Assembly: GCA_964434165.1 (NCBI GenBank)
Contig: CAYSUS010000191.1
Span: forward strand, 1-7,764
DNA length: 7,764 nucleotides
Source of the DNA: CAYSUS01 sp964434165
GTDB taxonomy: Bacteria; Planctomycetota; Planctomycetia; Pirellulales; Thermoguttaceae
Reading direction: 5' to 3'
Positions within the stretch are counted from its first letter, which is position 1. Each line of letters starts with the position of its first letter. This document shows positions 6,960-7,764 of this stretch, piece by piece. The notes under the pieces are model-generated. The model saw only the letters and a list, made by a program, of their open reading frames with translations, did no database searches and was not told the origin of the DNA. The position numbers were made by a program, and so were the translations under genes.

Positions 6960-7034
6960 GACTTCCGAAGTCCTGAACTCGCCTTGCCGCGCGGCGCACC
7001 TCGGACTTCCGAAGTCTTGAGGACTTCGGAAGTC
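6960..7034. repeat. Three copies of the palindromic 13-mer GACTTCCGAAGTC
   Basis: Copies lie at 6960-6972 and 7004-7016 in the same orientation, and at 7022-7034 in reverse complement (GACTTCGGAAGTC). Each copy is itself palindromic around its central base. Copies two and three face each other across a 5-base loop (TTGAG), giving a 13-bp perfect stem. Matching flanks extend the similarity: copy one reads AGACTTCCGAAGTCCTGA, and the complement of copy three reads AGACTTCCGAAGTCCTCA. The cluster begins 34 bases after the nnrD stop. It resembles a dispersed REP-like intergenic element; a transcription-stop role is possible, but no T-run follows. Confidence 0.75.
7004..7034 (+). terminator. Strong 13-bp hairpin downstream of nnrD, possible terminator or mRNA 3' stabiliser
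   Basis: The stem 7004-7016 pairs perfectly with 7022-7034 around loop TTGAG. It is the only strong structure after larB-nnrD and could end or protect that transcript. The bases that follow (TCGGGTTAG) are not a U-tract, so intrinsic termination is doubtful. Confidence 0.3.
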
Positions 7035-7308
7035 TCGGGTTAGTGCCTATCTGCTAACGCGACGCTAACGGTCCCCGCACACCCCCGGCAGAGGCATCGC
7101 GAAATCGCTTCGCGCAGGGGCGCGTCCGGGCTAGACTGACCGCTGGCGGAATACGTCGAGGCATGCCGACAGACCGTCTGACTTCCGGGGGGAGAGAAGG
7201 AGGCTGTCTGCGCCGGCCGGGCTCGAAGTGCGCGGGGGCTCGGGCGCCGAGTGACGGAGCCTTCTCTGCCTCCAACCCTGGTGCCGCCCTGGCGCAGATG
7301 GTGGAACC

Positions 7309-7764
7309 GTGGAAAAGCCCTTCGACCCGTACTTGAAGTGGTTGGGCATTCCCGAGCCGGAGCAGCCACCCAACCAGTACCGCCTGCTGGGCATCCAACT
7401 CCTCGAGTCGGACCCGGACGTCATCGCCAACGCCGCGGATCAGCGCATGGCATACGTCAAGGGATTCGCGTCGGGCAAGCACTCCGCATACACCCAGCGC
7501 CTCCTGAACGAGCTGTCGGCCGCCCGGGTCACCCTGCTCGACCCCGAGGCCAAAACGGCGTACGACGCCGGCCTGAAGGCCAAGCCCCGCCCGGCCCCGG
7601 CCCGCGAACGGGACTCCCACGGCGGGCCTGCCGCAGAACCGATCGCGATCACCGCGCCGGTGGTCGATGCGGTGGGCACGAGCAAGCTGGCCGCGCGGCG
7701 CGGCTCGCCACCGCGGGGCCAGCGTAACGTGGCCGCCACCGCCACGGCGGCGGCGGTCGGCGTC
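7309..7764 (+). CDS. Planctomycete J-like-domain protein, N-terminal part (runs off the window)
   Basis: An open frame of 152 codons begins at GTG 7309 and continues past the end of the window. Residues 5-29 (FDPYLKWLGIP, then QPPNQYRLLGI) and 33-90 (ESDPDVIANAADQRMAYV, then TQRLLNELSAARVTLLDPEAKTAYD) form a module I recall at the start of many planctomycete proteins. It resembles a J domain in its helical plan (YRLLGI, a helix pair, then LLDPEAKTAYD), but no HPD motif is present, so DnaK stimulation is not expected. After residue 90 the sequence becomes a Pro/Ala/Arg-rich linker, and the last residues (NVAATATAAAVGV) look like the start of a membrane helix. The C-terminal part and the function are unseen. 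GTG 7309 is chosen because family members start just before FDPY; the ATG at 7298 is out of frame. No clear Shine-Dalgarno precedes it. Confidence 0.75.
   Translation, partial: MEKPFDPYLKWLGIPEPEQPPNQYRLLGIQLLESDPDVIANAADQRMAYVKGFASGKHSAYTQRLLNELSAARVTLLDPEAKTAYDAGLKAKPRPAPARERDSHGGPAAEPIAITAPVVDAVGTSKLAARRGSPPRGQRNVAATATAAAVGV

Larger units (their letters stand above)
6926..7308. other. Non-coding stretch between nnrD and the J-like-domain gene
   Basis: These 383 bases hold no supportable gene on either strand; open frames here lack conserved motifs or a start signal. The left third contains the palindrome cluster described separately. Further right are a GCTAACG direct repeat (7053-7059 and 7064-7070), a small perfect hairpin CGCGAA-N5-TTCGCG (7098-7114), a partial match GACTTCCG to the palindrome (7180-7187), and a strong Shine-Dalgarno-like AAGGAGG (7197-7203) that is not followed by ATG, GTG or TTG at a usable distance. 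The promoter of the right-hand gene presumably lies here, but I cannot place its boxes. Confidence 0.6.

Noticed and set aside
7197..7203. Perfect Shine-Dalgarno-like AAGGAGG
   Set aside because: No ATG, GTG or TTG follows at a usable distance; the nearest later in-frame GTG (7228) runs into a stop after eight codons.

Overview
This window looks like a chromosomal segment of a GC-rich member of the Planctomycetota. The main evidence is the truncated gene at the right end. It opens with a module (FDPYLKWLGIP, then QPPNQYRLLGI, then a helical RLLNELSAARVTLLDP stretch) that I recognise from many planctomycete proteins. The high G+C and the poor Shine-Dalgarno signals before several confident genes fit the same assignment. 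The lineage is an inference from recalled family patterns, not from a search.

Layout, left to right. (1) Forward strand, 1-1013: the end of an F1Fo ATP synthase operon, with the C-terminal part of the beta subunit (atpD) and a complete epsilon subunit (atpC). (2) Reverse strand, 5107 down to 1077: an M24 aminopeptidase (Xaa-Pro type), then accB (biotin carboxyl carrier protein), accC (biotin carboxylase) and a broken class 3 lipase. AccB and AccC together carry out the biotin carboxylation half of acetyl-CoA carboxylase; the carboxyltransferase genes are not here. The lipase is frameshifted exactly where its nucleophile-elbow serine should be. (3) A 178-base divergent gap, 5108-5285. (4) Forward strand, 5286-6925: larB (first enzyme of the nickel-pincer cofactor pathway) and nnrD (NAD(P)HX dehydratase), which share a 4-base ATGA overlap. 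(5) A 383-base non-coding stretch, 6926-7308, with three copies of a palindromic 13-mer, two of which form a strong hairpin. (6) Forward strand, 7309 to the end: the start of the planctomycete-type J-like-domain protein.

Most of the window is ordinary housekeeping sequence, and I see no convincing new multi-gene system. The points worth a second look are the lipase lesion, the intergenic palindrome cluster, an accB-accC leader with competing GC-rich hairpins, and the larB-nnrD coupling without other lar genes in view.
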